From contig JAKMXF010000304.1 in NCBI GenBank assembly GCA_024704765.1, positions 406,322 to 470,321 on the forward strand: a stretch of DNA of 64,000 bases, in the 5' to 3' direction. The position numbers and the translations under genes were made by a program. Numbering within the stretch: the stretch's first letter is position 1; each line of letters opens with the position of its first letter. Origin of the DNA: Oopsacas minuta. Its lineage: Eukaryota > Porifera > Hexactinellida > Lyssacinosida > Leucopsacidae. Positions 11,746 through 22,963 of the stretch are shown piece by piece. Below the pieces are notes generated by a model. It did no database searches. It was not told where the DNA came from and saw nothing but the letters and a program-made list of their open reading frames with translations.

Positions 11746-12860
11746 ATATGATGTAGATACTTTGTCATATTCAATGGTCGAATCTTCTATTGGTTCAGAA
11801 TACGTCCCTGTAAATAGTAATTTAGCGCCCCAAACCTTCACACAAGGTGAATTGAATGACCTTGTCAGGATCTTGATCTGTTGAAGGAAAAGGCAGAACT
11901 TCTTGCATCAAGGCTTCAACAAAACATTTATTCAATAGGAATGTTATAGTGCCCCACTATCGTAAGCGAAATTTGATTTGGCTCATTATTTTATAGTTGA
12001 TGGTCGTCTCTGTTATTCTAATGATATTTGACGTGCTGTTTTGTAGTTTGTCACAGGAACTTTCATCTTTTGATTGGCGCCTAAATATTGATTCATCGAA
12101 ACGGCGTTTGAAAGCCGTTTTATTGCATTACGGAAATAACAATCCTGCAATTCCAATTGCTCACTCTATACATCTTAAAGAGTCCAATAATATTATTGCT
12201 TTCTTTGTTTATGGAACAGTCGTGCAACAATAGATCATTACCAAAAGCGTGATTGGCCCAAGAGCACAAATTATGAAGGAGGAACATCCAATATTGACTA
12301 TACACCATTAGATCCTAATAATATCTTTTTTCCACCGCTTCATATAAAACTCGGTTTGATGAAAACTTTCGTCAAAACAATGGGTAAACAAATTCTACAG
12401 GGTTTCGCTTTATTGTTGAGAAATTTCCCAAACTAAGTGATGCTAAGCTTAAAGAGGGTGTATTTATTGGACCACAAATTAGGGAAGTTCTCAAGGATGA
12501 AGAGTTGACAATATACTTTCCGCTAAGGAATTCACAGCTTGGTAATCTTTCAAATGGGTTTGTGAAAACTTTTAGGAAATATGAAGTCAATAGAGTATAT
12601 AGAGGGAGTAAAACTTAATTCAATCATATGAAAACATGGGATGTCGTATGTCATTGAAAGTACACTTTTTGGAATCCCATATTGATTTTTCCAAAAAATC
12701 TTGGTGCTGCAAACGATTAACAGGGTGAAAAATTTCACCAGGACATTCTCAGATTGGAAAATCGATTTTAAAGTTTCTGGAATAACAGTATGATGGCGGA
12801 CTATTGCTGGGTGTTATACAGTGATGAATTCAATAGAGTTTACTTAAGAATTTCCTACTC
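11746..12860 (+). pseudogene. Orphan Cys-rich multi-copy protein, 3' part
   Basis: This continues the frame broken at 9422: after the duplicated VD it reads TLSYSMVESSIGSEYVPVNS, FTQGELNDLVRIL, and then changes frame repeatedly. Recognisable blocks are FDWRLNIDSSKRRLKAVLLH (12070-12130) and IPIAHSIHLKES, then FPPLHIKLGLMKTF (about 12330-12370). Further on are KLSDAKLKEGVFIGPQIREV (about 12430-12490), MSLKVHFLESHIDFSKK (about 12645-12700), FHQDI and MMADYCWVL (about 12790-12820). The order matches the same uncharacterised family as the 5' part. An internal stretch between HLKES and PPLHIK appears deleted or ruined. It has many frameshifts and stops, and is older than the hAT element that split it. 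Confidence 0.65.
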
Positions 12861-14072
12861 TCAACGTTTTGACGTCTTAAATATTTTCCCTTTGTTTATT
12901 CAACTTACATATCTCCCAAATGTGAAAAATTTTCATTTTCCTCCTGCAAGATAGTTAGATTCTAATTTGATGCTTAATTAATTATTGAATTATTCACATG
13001 TGACTCTAATAACAAGTGACATTAGTTAGCTGAACAACTTTTAGCATTAATTTAGAATCATAAAATATGTAATATTTCGCAATTGAATTCAAAATTTCAT
13101 GCTAGATTATACAAAATGTATGGGTGTTAGAGAGGAAGGAATGACAGATTTGAAATCAACACAAGATGTAGTCAAGAAAAATGCCCATTTTCGCTTCATG
13201 AGAAAATATGAAAATTTGTTGACCTGTGTGATCAAATACAACCATATTTAGTGGATATTTTTTTGTCTGACCAAAAATTTCTAATCAAAATCCGATACAT
13301 GTGGTTAATTAATAAGTTGATTTGGCATTTTGAACCATGGATTATATCCATAACATATATTTGCTGTTATTTAATAGAAATGTCTAATACAGTAATAGTA
13401 AATTAGCTCTGTATATAAATGTTCATTAAATTGGAAGACAATACCTAGAGGCAAACAATAACTACGCATTCCTAAAAGTATGATTTCTGGAAGAATTTTT
13501 ATATATGCTACATTCCCAGTCCTTAATTGTAGAAAAGATGATTGGCAATTTGAATGGAAAAATTTAATAGACATATTTTCAACAATTTCCCCGATCTGTA
13601 ATTAATAATAGGAATGTAACGATTACATAATTTAATCTAAAATGCGAATAACTCAATATGAGGAACTGATGTTGAGTTATTCGCATCAGCGCAGCTGTTA
13701 CAAATAGATATTTGTGTTTCTACTTCAGATATGGGAAATATTGGAAGGTATTTTCTGGGAGTTCTCAAAGATTGATCAATACGCTAGCATCATTACCTAT
13801 TTGCTCTTTTGGATCCATATATATATACATCATAAGGATGTTCATTATGAGCCAATTTTATGGGTATATTTGGCTATTTTTAAATATGTATACTTCTTAA
13901 TAATTGAATTAATCCATTAGCACATGTCGTCATGATTAGCTGGTGTCTGCTGTCAATTACCCAATTTCCTTGCACAATTAGGTTCGGGAATTTACTGCAA
14001 CATAAACATTAATAGTACACAAGTGAAACAAAATATTTCGGATCTTTACCGAAAATTGTAATTGATTAAACA
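12861..14072 (+). other. Intron stretch
   Basis: Very AT-rich, with no coding signal beyond short frames. It contains the inverted repeat at 13642-13686, listed separately. Confidence 0.5.
13642..13686. repeat. Perfect 15-bp inverted repeat
   Basis: ATGCGAATAACTCAA at 13642-13656 is exactly complementary to 13672-13686, across a 15-base loop. It lies in plain intron. It could be a small hairpin or the remains of a short inverted duplication. No further pairing extends outward. Confidence 0.8.
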
Positions 14073-14222
14073 CACTATAACTTGGATAAGACAGACCCCT
14101 CAGGGAAACAAAATTAGTACGTACTAACCGAAATACGTCTTATCCGAATATTTTTCCTATACAATTAGTACAAGAATCGAGAATCTGCTCAGGAGTAAAG
14201 TACGTACTATCCAGTTCTACTG
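14073..14222. mobile_element. Short pogo/Tigger-type MITE
   Basis: The left end CACTATAACTTGGATAAGAC and the right end, read on the other strand, CAGTAGAACTGGATAGTAC are imperfect inverted repeats. TA follows the right end (14223-14224), while the left flank is CA. At about 150 bp with no coding capacity this fits a non-autonomous pogo-type element. The borders are from eye alignment only. Confidence 0.5.
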
Positions 14223-14402
14223 TAGTAGAAATTTTTTATTTGTTAAACCAGTTGATGTATAAAGTTAATAAGTGATGTGTAATAAAACAGGAAGTATTCT
14301 AGAATGATGAACCAGTCATATATTTTTAAACTACACCTTAGGAGCCATAAATTGTAATTATTCCTGAATGTTATTATTATTATTTAAGGAATCTTATACA
14401 AG

Positions 14403-17125
14403 CGTGGTGTCGTGCTCTATGGGCCCCCTCAAATTCCATGAGCCGCTTCCAGATAATTTATTTCTCCCAATCGACTAATGGTTTTTGCTTTTGGTCTTGA
14501 TGCATACTACTGATAGTTACATCATGTACATAGGCCAATCCTTAATTTTTTGTTTTATATATCAATTTAGAACATTATTTGATTCTTTTTTCCTAACTTT
14601 CGTATATAGTTATTATCTTTTGTTCGTCAATGAATTTGGATAAATATTTTCACCCTTTGTCACCATGTTCTCCTCCAATTATCCAATCAAGTGATACTCC
14701 TACAGATGCAATTGTCACTAATAGTTCTATAGAATCTGAGACTTCGTTTATGAATTACTCGTTGTTGAACGATGCTATGGGACAAGAATTTGTAATTCCA
14801 GTAGACGGATTACTTCCTGCTAAATACATCAAATATGAACCTATACCACTGAAACTACCAAATAACTCATACCCTCAAACATTATTTCATGGGAAAATGA
14901 GGGCTTTTCAGGAAAATTGGTATATTTCAAGACCCTGGTTAGAGTATAATAAGTATAATGATTTGGCTTTGTGCTTTCCCTGTCGTGTTTCGGTTCTGCA
15001 TTAAATAAATATGATAAAAAATACAGGATTCGATAAACATTCAGAAAGTGAAAATAGTTCCATGTGCATGGAAAAATGAACTAGATATTGACATGAAACT
15101 CCGGTAGATGTCCTCATCAGCGAAGATATGAAGAAAGCATTATCTCTTGCGAATAAAGAAATGCAATCAAGAAAAGATATTGTTTATCTCCTGATTGATG
15201 TAGTTATTACATTAGCTCAATTGAACTTGCCTTTTCATGGTCATAATGAAGGAGAAGTGTCTACGAGTAAAGGTGTTTTCAAGGGAATTGTCGAACTTAT
15301 TTCTCGTTATTACCCACCTTTAATGATTCATCTACAAAAGGGACAAGCAAATCCAAAAGGTTATCCCAGTTATTTATCACCTACTTCTCAGAATGAAATG
15401 ATTCAGTATAGTGTCGAAATCTTGAAGGAAGATATTATTGAAAATATTCAAATGGCTCACTTTTTTTTAATTTGTTTAGATACTACTCCAGATATAGCTA
15501 AGTAAGATCAGTTATCCATTATAGTCAGATATGTCAATATAAATGGTGAAATAATTGAATCTCTACTTGACTTGATTGATGTGGCGAATTGTACAGCTGT
15601 ACGGTTAGTGACAACTATTGTTGATGTTTTCAGTAAGCACGGATTATTGATCGTATCATTATGTGGTCAAGGTTATGATGGATGTGCAACAATGGCTGGT
15701 AGGTATAATGGAGTCTAAAATTTAATTAAAAGTAAAGAACTCTAAAGCATAGGTTGTAGATTGTTATGCGCATCGGTTAAACCTAGTTGTTGTTGATACT
15801 TGTAAACGCAATGTGATCACTAGAAATTTCTTTGGAATAATGCAAAAGCTGTACGCATTTATTGGGGGTAGCACAAAGAGACATGGGTTATCTAAAGATA
15901 TCCAGATGAAGTGCTCTGCCAGTCAGGGTGAAGGGAAGAAAATAGGCACACTTATATCACTAAGCGATACTAGATGGTCTTCCCGTGGAAAGGCATGCCA
16001 AGTTTTGCTTAAAATATTAGTGTTCTTCTAAAAGTTCTAGATTCTATTATATACGATGGTAAATATGATTCTGGTATAGCGTCAGATGCTTTCTCTCTAT
16101 CAAAATGTATAGATTTCCAATTTTTTGTCTATGTTTAGTTACCTTTACAGATATCCTCAAATTGTGTGATATCATTTCAAAATATCTTCAAAATGAAGAT
16201 CTTGACATATCATCAGCAAGTCTACATATTAAATCTTTGATTAGTACGTTACAAGGTTATACAACTGAAGCATATTTTGATCAATTATATTTACAAGCTG
16301 AAAAAATTGCTGAGAATATTGGCGTCACATATAGTGAACCACGTCACAGGAAGGTGCCTACAAGGTTGGATGATAGTGAACACCATGTACCAATAGTGTT
16401 AACTAGAAAAGATCGTATGAAAGAGCAATTCTTTAATGATGTGATAGAGTTGATTAAAGAAGTGCTTCAGAGTAGATTCTCACATGAAACCATGCCTCTT
16501 CTCAAATCTATTGAATGCCTAAATTGTCCTAAAGCTGAAAATATACAGGATTTAAGAGTACTATCAAGTTATTATATTGGCGACTTCGATGCATATTTAA
16601 TAGAATATGAATACAAACTTCTTGCAAAATCAATTGAATTATCCAATATCGGGAAAATTGGAATTCATAAACTTTATCTTTATATGGTCAAGGAAGGGAT
16701 AGCCAAATTATATCCCAATTTGAACATTCTATATAGATTGATTCTTACATTACCAGTAACATCCTCCGCATGTGAACGTTCTTTTTCAACATTAAAGCTT
16801 ATTAAGACTCGATTACGTAGCACAATGTGTGAAGACAGGTTAAGTAATTTACTGTTATTGTCCGCTGAATCTATCAGGATGAAATCAATCCCTAAACACC
16901 TGAGAAGATTCACGAGAGATTTTGGAATACTCCCAGGAAATAGTGTATATGAGTACTGAGCATATGAACACTAATTTATAAATATAATAGTATTTACCAT
17001 AGATTACTTGAAATATAGTTTGAGCCAAAGAGAGTTCGAGTACTTTTATTATGATATTTATTCTCTTTTGGGATGTATTATTGACTCTGTGCCCCTCCAG
17101 AAATTTTCCAAGCACGAAGCCACTG
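14403..17125 (+). mobile_element. Complete ZMYM1-like hAT element with target duplication
   Basis: The left end is CGTGGTGTCGTGCT (14403-14416). The right end read outward is CAGTGGCTTCGTGCT (17125-17111), matching at most positions. Flanking 8-mers tatacaag (14395-14402) and tgtacaag (17126-17133) differ at one base, as expected for the 8-bp duplication of hAT insertion. The element of about 2.7 kb contains one broken transposase on the plus strand. Confidence 0.82.
14630..16959 (+). pseudogene. hAT transposase, ZMYM1/TTF-zinc-finger type, broken
   Basis: The start at 14630 reads MNLDKYFHPLSPCSPPIIQ, a usual opening for this family. A TTF-type zinc finger follows: FQENWYISRPWLEYNKYND, then LALCFPCRV (about 14910-14990). 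After a stop at 15002 and a frame change, the DUF4371 region runs from 15128 (LPFHGHNE, LISRYYPPL, SPTSQNEMIQ, FFLICLDTTPDIAK). There the usual Asp is in the block CLDTTPDI, and a TAA sits at 15503. The region 15505-15720 continues with LIVSLCGQGYDGCATMAG. TRWSSRGKA is at about 15970. The C-terminal open frame of 284 codons (16105-16959) ends in the hAT dimerisation block LPVTSSACERSFSTLKLIKT. The long last frame shows recent decay. Relatives are ZMYM1-like and ZNF862-like transposases, known from memory. Confidence 0.87.
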
Positions 17126-17428
17126 TGTACAAGTACAGGACATACTCGGTATTGGGAATAGGGAATCAGATTCAGAACTAAAGAATCTGTATTTGATAAT
17201 TTAACTTCACATGTTATGTGTTATCAGCATTTGCTTATTGGGTACAATAATATTCAGTACCATGCTTAAATTCTGAAGAATGTACATCTGATGATGCCTG
17301 AAATTTGTTGAGAATTTCTTCATTATTATTAAACAAATATGTACTTAAAGACTAGTAATAATTTGGAATATTACGCAGTTATCTACGAATGTTGAAAACC
17401 AGCTATGAGCTTGAAGTTAATGAAAATA

Positions 17429-17660
17429 CAGGGTGTCTCATAATTATTGCCCTATTGTGTAAATGACTATAGCATTCAAATATCATTAATTAAATATGCT
17501 ACTTTGACTAGTGCATAAGGGATGTCTTGTGTCAAGTTAACTAACTAAATAAGGCTGGTCAATAAATTTATGAAAGATAACTAGACAATTGTACGATATT
17601 TTAGAAATATTGATGAAATGAAACTAAATGCTGATAGGGCAATAATTATGGTACACCCTG
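17429..17660. mobile_element. Mariner-type MITE, 232 bp
   Basis: The left end CAGGGTGTCTCATAATTATT and the right end read outward CAGGGTGTACCATAATTATT are near-perfect inverted repeats continuing into GCCCTAT. TA lies on both sides (17427-17428 and 17661-17662). There is no coding capacity. The CAGGGTG start is shared with the two maT-type mariners in this window, so one of that superfamily probably moved it. Confidence 0.85.
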
Positions 17661-19879
17661 TAGTATGTATGCCAGAAGATTGACATAAGACAAGAAGAAA
17701 TTTAGATTTAGATTTGTCCATTTCGTTAAGTTCCCAAGATATCACCAGTTACCACACTGTCTGTCGTACACAAATTCATTGAAGAGCTCTTCTACTGATG
17801 TCTTTATAGCACCTAAGGTAAGTTAATGTGTGATAATATACTGAATATATTGTTTGCATTCAAGGTATAACAAATAGTATGTGTTTAATTCCATATCGAT
17901 TTTTGTAAATTTTCTATAAATTCAAGGGAATTTCGTTACAACTTATAGCAGATTCTCATTTGTCATTATTATATCAATCTGAGTAATGACCTTTGGTTAT
18001 ATGATGTATTGTTCGGAAGCAATTGTACCAGATAAAAATTCCGAATCTTTTTTAGGTGATCATATTTGGAGATACATCTGTAAAATATTCATTTGGAATA
18101 TGTACTTGTGGAATAAGTACTTATTTATTGTTCTGCATTTGTAATTCGCTGTATTTTCAAATTATTTGATTATTTGATAGATGTATGTAGAATTTGCGAA
18201 ATTACCAATATGTATGTGAAAATTCGTATACAAAAATATAATGGAAAGTAAAGCAATTAGGCTGATGTGACTTCATATACGAAAGAAAACAGTCACTGTG
18301 TACCGGCTTACAATATACCAACGATAGTCTGTGCAACAGCTACAGTACTGTAAAGACTAATGAAGATTAGGGAATAATGCATAATTTCAAAAAACATTAA
18401 TAGTCATAAAAGTACTAGCGACTTCCGGTTTTGCTTAAAGAAATTGAATTATCGAATACGATAGAAGTTATTTGTAAAGTTATAGGCGATTCTGTTGGTA
18501 GAATATTTACAGGATTGACTTCAAAGTTGGTGTTAGTAATCCACCAAAGTATGTGAATGTACTGATTTTTAGAATATCATTCTGGGTCCTAATTTTAGTA
18601 TTTCACGATAATATTGATATCTTTAGAAACGTTCACTTCTCAACTATCGATTAACTTTAATCTAATTTAGATTCAGCATTATAAGGGTTAATAAACAACA
18701 GTTTGAACTGACCCTACTTTGTTCACAATCTAATCCTTCCCCCTCACTTCCAGCTTCAACCTTGAAAGCTGTTAACTCGAAGAGTTTAGGGAATTTAGGA
18801 ATGTGTAATTTACAAAACGTCCATATCTCATAAATATGGGAAAGGAATTTCAGACTAGAATTCAAATTTTTTTAGACAGTATTTCCAATAAAGTTGTATG
18901 TATACTTATTATGATAAAGACGTGAGTTAAAGAACTATTTGACTAGGATAGTTAAGATGGTGAAGTATCTATAGATTCATCCAGTTGCAAGCTTAGGTCA
19001 GTGGCTCTCCTTAATCTCATGAACAACCTGCTCCAAGATGTTGCAACTCATACCTGCAACTCGAAAATATTTCACTGGACTGGCTTCTTCGTTCTAAGTA
19101 ACCGTTTTCTTTTGGCATTCTGGTATAGATAAACCTCTCTTCCATCTCCAAAAGTCACTAAAGACAGATGTTATGAAAACGCGATTTCTATTATCGTAAT
19201 CAGTTTAGTATACAATATAATCTTTCATTAACATTCTTTTCGTCTTCTGTTTGAGTTGCCAAATGCCTATACTGTCTAGAAGTGCTAGACTCGCTGAAAA
19301 TATTCAGTTTCTTCTTGTGGATTGTTAAAAGGTGGGGAGAGTATGTCTTCCATAAATTCTTCAGTGCAGTGGGACCTAGTGGGGATATGACATCAGAAAT
19401 TTCATCGATTCCTCTGAATTGATGTTAGTATTGAGATGCTTGCTGTATATCACTGAAAAGATATCATTATGCCTTACTCTCTAGCTCACGTAATATCGAA
19501 TGCGGCTTCTCCCTGTGCTCTTTGCTCTTTTCTAGGCCGATTAATCGCTATTGCATCAGATCTTAGCAATTTTTGGTTAAAACGAATTTTGAATGATGAA
19601 ATATTTGTTCATCACATTAATTGAACAAAATGTTCATTATCTACCTCTTTAAATATTTAACAGACTGCTCGTTGAAGGTATGAAAGGCCTGTTTCAGCAG
19701 ATATTTACTACCAACGTATTATTTCTTATAGTCAATATTAATTCAAATCTAAATATGTTCATTTTCTCAACGTATTCGTACTAACAAGGTAACATGACTT
19801 TTGAGCAGATTTGTGAAATTTCCCTCTGTTTTTTGCTAATCTGGTATTTGGAGTGAATTTCTATATATGTTTTTTATAT
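17661..19879 (+). other. Intron stretch
   Basis: No gene, repeat border or strong structure recognised. Codon-like open frames are short and random-looking. Confidence 0.5.
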
Positions 19880-20470
19880 ATTCATGATGAGTTTGCAGTT
19901 GTTCAAGGTGATGACGTTTGACATTTGGCATATTGAGGGCAACTTTGATTCAAATGTGAACTTTCGTCGGAGACTCAAACTTGCCCAATCCAGGCCCAAA
20001 TACCCTTGTATGCCAAAAATTCGTGCTGGGGGTACAAATATATACATATTTGTGCCCATATACAAAATACATACATACATAAATATATTATACTATTAAA
20101 ACGCAATTACCCAGTAAATCTATTTTTATGTTTGTATGTCCAGAATTGATTGAAAAAACTGGAAGAACCCCATTGCTGATCTTTCACATCAGGAGTATTT
20201 TGGGACTTGCTCGTGGAAGTTCGAGTCTTGGGCGATAATTCAGACCTATGATGAAATTACTACGTCCTTATCACCTTTCTGGATTTTCAAAAATCACATT
20301 ATTGGCCACTGCTTAATCAATATAAAGGATTGAAGTTTGAAATTTGAATCACAGGTACCCCTCAATGTGACAAATATCTTGACCTCATCATTTAGTCCAA
20401 AACCTAATTCAACATGAGATTATTACGTCATCATGTCTCTACTACAAATTCCTTTTTTCCATAGTTCGAG
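19880..20470. repeat. Dispersed repeat with ATACTATTAAAACG junction
   Basis: The block 19884-20100 resembles 35640-35940: both share gagtttgca, a diverged gaactttcgtc block, a gactc-aaa stretch, tccaggcccaaataccc/tccagacccaaaataccc and a trailing tatatac/tatctacata. It is followed by ttatactattaaaacg at about 20088, a string also present at 54673. The following gacctcatca...taatt block (20345-20430) resembles 62330-62410. An ATACTATTAAAACG start is reminiscent of Helitron/Helentron-derived short repeats. That class is inferred, and no hairpin or CTRR end was verified. Confidence 0.4.
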
Positions 20471-21629
20471 AAGTTTGTAATTTCTTAACGTGGTCCGAAG
20501 TGCCGAGATTAATAACCAAAGGCCACGTAAATCTCCTGTATTACCAACTAAGCCCATTTTATGTAATTTTGAATTCTTTCAATTCGGCACACTAAATAGG
20601 ATAGTATCGTCTTACTCAGTGTAGGCAATCCACGGTCTACTTAATATACGACTGAATATGTCCCGGAGATTCCTTGAAAACATGTAGGCAGATTGAAAAT
20701 GTCTTATTACAACATATCTCGAGTAATATGTATAGTAGTGCTTAAGTATGTATTAGTGATGTATAGGATGTGATATCAAAGTATACATTTTAATTGTCTA
20801 TAATATGATATCTCATCATGTGGTTTAGTTAAAGCTATTTTTAGAGACAAATGCTGTTTTTCAAATTGTGATTAAACATGTTTTCAGTGTTCTTAATGCT
20901 TGATAGTTTTCTCTCATGAGAAATTTAAATAGTATATTTCAAAATAATGGTTAGTATAAATGGCATATGAACACATTCCTGTGTTATTAATGAAACGTGT
21001 TTCTATTTGTTGAGGCTATAACTCTAAAACTATGTCCTATGACGCTATACTTTATACCATTAGTTCGTATTATTCAACTTCTTATTCATCACTAATATAT
21101 TTCATTTGCTTTTTGTTAATACTTTTTGAGATATTTTGATATTTATCATATTTGTATATGATTGCCATCTATATAGTGAATTTCAAAATATATTAACATT
21201 AATTGAGATGATTCAGTTCCTCTAGATTGTCCCAATTAAGCAGTTTTCCTGATTAACCAGTGTCCCGATTGAGCGGAACTGACTGTATATAATCAGTGGA
21301 TAGGAAGTTGACTATAAGCTATTCAGTAATAATATTTATAGTTCATTGAATTGGTCGGAAATGGAGGGCAGTAATTGAAATACTCGCGAGTTGTAGACAA
21401 GGGTGGATTCGGTTAACCGCCGCTCTATCCAGTTAACTCTCTAATAAAAATACATACGGTTAATCGAATAGCATCCTTCCCAACCATATATTCATAATTC
21501 CTCAGGTTTTAAGAGGTAAGAAAATATATATAAACGAAATCTGCTAGTTAAGTATTTTGAGATGTTACATTTTTGATTGGTATTACTAAATTCAATACGT
21601 TTTTAGATAACATGCATAATGATTGCATG
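20471..21629 (+). other. Intron stretch with a 72-bp inverted-repeat remnant
   Basis: At 21214-21285, cagttcctctagattgtccc faces an outward-reading CAGTCAGTTCCGCTCAATCG, with TA after the right end. This looks like a collapsed pogo-type MITE. The rest shows nothing recognisable. Confidence 0.4.
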
Positions 21630-22963
21630 CAATCTGTTACATAATTATTCGGAATTTTAATATACTTTGGAAATATACCATAACTTGATAGAATCATTGT
21701 GTCTTTGAAAGTGAATGCATATTTTGAATTGTGTAATAATCATACGTAATTCGATTATTTTATTTAGTTCAATTAATCAACTTCTCGAACATTTCTCTCT
21801 TCTGTAATATTTGTTGTGACGTCATTTCGTATTATTCGTAAGTTTACTATTTATCTTCTCTTGTCTTAAGTATTAGCTATTTCAGATGGCTCAATTGCAT
21901 AAGAGAAATACTATCAAGTTATTACTAGAAGCTAACAGCCATACCTCAAAAGAAATTGCTCAAATGCTCATGTAAGCTTGTTAACTGTATATTATGTAAA
22001 GGCCAAACTAGCAAAAGGAATTGATATCTCCCATCAAAAAGGAGCTGGAAGGCCATGCTCATTGAGAAATAGGATTAAACAGTCGATTAGCTAAAAAATA
22101 AGACAAAAACCATACTTATCACTAAGAACATTGGCAAGTAGAGCTCCTATATCTGTATCCTACCAGACTGTACGCCGAGCCTTAGTCGATTCCAAATATT
22201 CTAAGAGATATCCCACAAAAGTACCTATGCTGAGTGAAACAAATCAATTGTATCCTGTCCAATGGGCTAATAAGTTTAAATACTCCAAAAAACAATGGGC
22301 CAAGACTGTTTTTGCTGATGAAATGTCGATTTGGCTGTCCAGGGGTCGAATGAAGATGTGGACAAAATCTAATCAGAAATGATTTGTCGCCACCACTAAA
22401 CATACTCCAAAAATGAATGTTTGGGTGGCATTCTTTTCGATTGGGACTTTCCCTTTGTACATATTTACAACTAATATGGACAGTTCATTCTTCCTAGACT
22501 TACTTCAAGGTTATCTCCTAACTCAGGCTGAAGTTTCCATGGAAATGATTGGCAACTCGTAATGAATAACGATCCTAAGCATACAGCGACAAAGGTTAAG
22601 AATTGGTTGAGTACTAATTTACCAAAAGTACTTCCGTGGCCATCACAAAGCCCCGATCTTAATCCTATTGAAAATCTGTTCGCGTGGGTTAAGCAAGAAT
22701 TAACTAAACAAGGCCCAAAGACAATTTCAGAGCTGAAGAAAATGCTGGAAATTACCTGGGGCAGGCTAGATTCTAATTTTCTAGAGCCATATTGCTCTTC
22801 AATGCCACGTAGGTGTCAAATTGTCATTGACTCAAGAGGCCTACCAATTAAATATTGATTATACACCTCTTGAGAATATTTTAGTCAATTTTGTATTGTG
22901 TAAGAGTAAATCCGATCGTATGATGAACTAATCCATGATTCCAAATAATTATGTAACAGACTG
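21630..22963 (+). mobile_element. Complete Tc1-like element
   Basis: The left end CAATCTGTTACATAATTATT (21630-21649, then CGG) and the right end read outward CAGTCTGTTACATAATTATT (22963-22944, then TGG) differ at two positions over 23. The right flank is TA and the left is TG, one change from the expected TA duplication. The 1.33-kb length is normal for Tc1. It carries one dead transposase on the plus strand. Confidence 0.85.
21886..22858 (+). pseudogene. Tc1-type (DD34E) transposase, broken
   Basis: The start at 21886 reads MAQLHKRNTIKLLLEANSHT, and a TAA follows at 21973-21975. A paired-like domain can be followed through KGAGRPCSLRNR, TLASRAPISVSYQTVRRAL and QWAKTVFADEMSIWL (first Asp). 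A stop lies at 22380. Downstream come TPKMNVWVAFF, then NNDPKHTATKVKNWL and SPDLNPIENLFAWVK (the final Glu), ending in RCQIVIDSRGLPIKY. The second catalytic Asp, expected in the QQDNDPKHTA block, is replaced by Asn here (VMNNDPKH). Even a repaired frame would therefore lack a key residue. Three frames are used, so at least two indels are present. The spacing from that position to the Glu fits DD34E. Confidence 0.87.
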
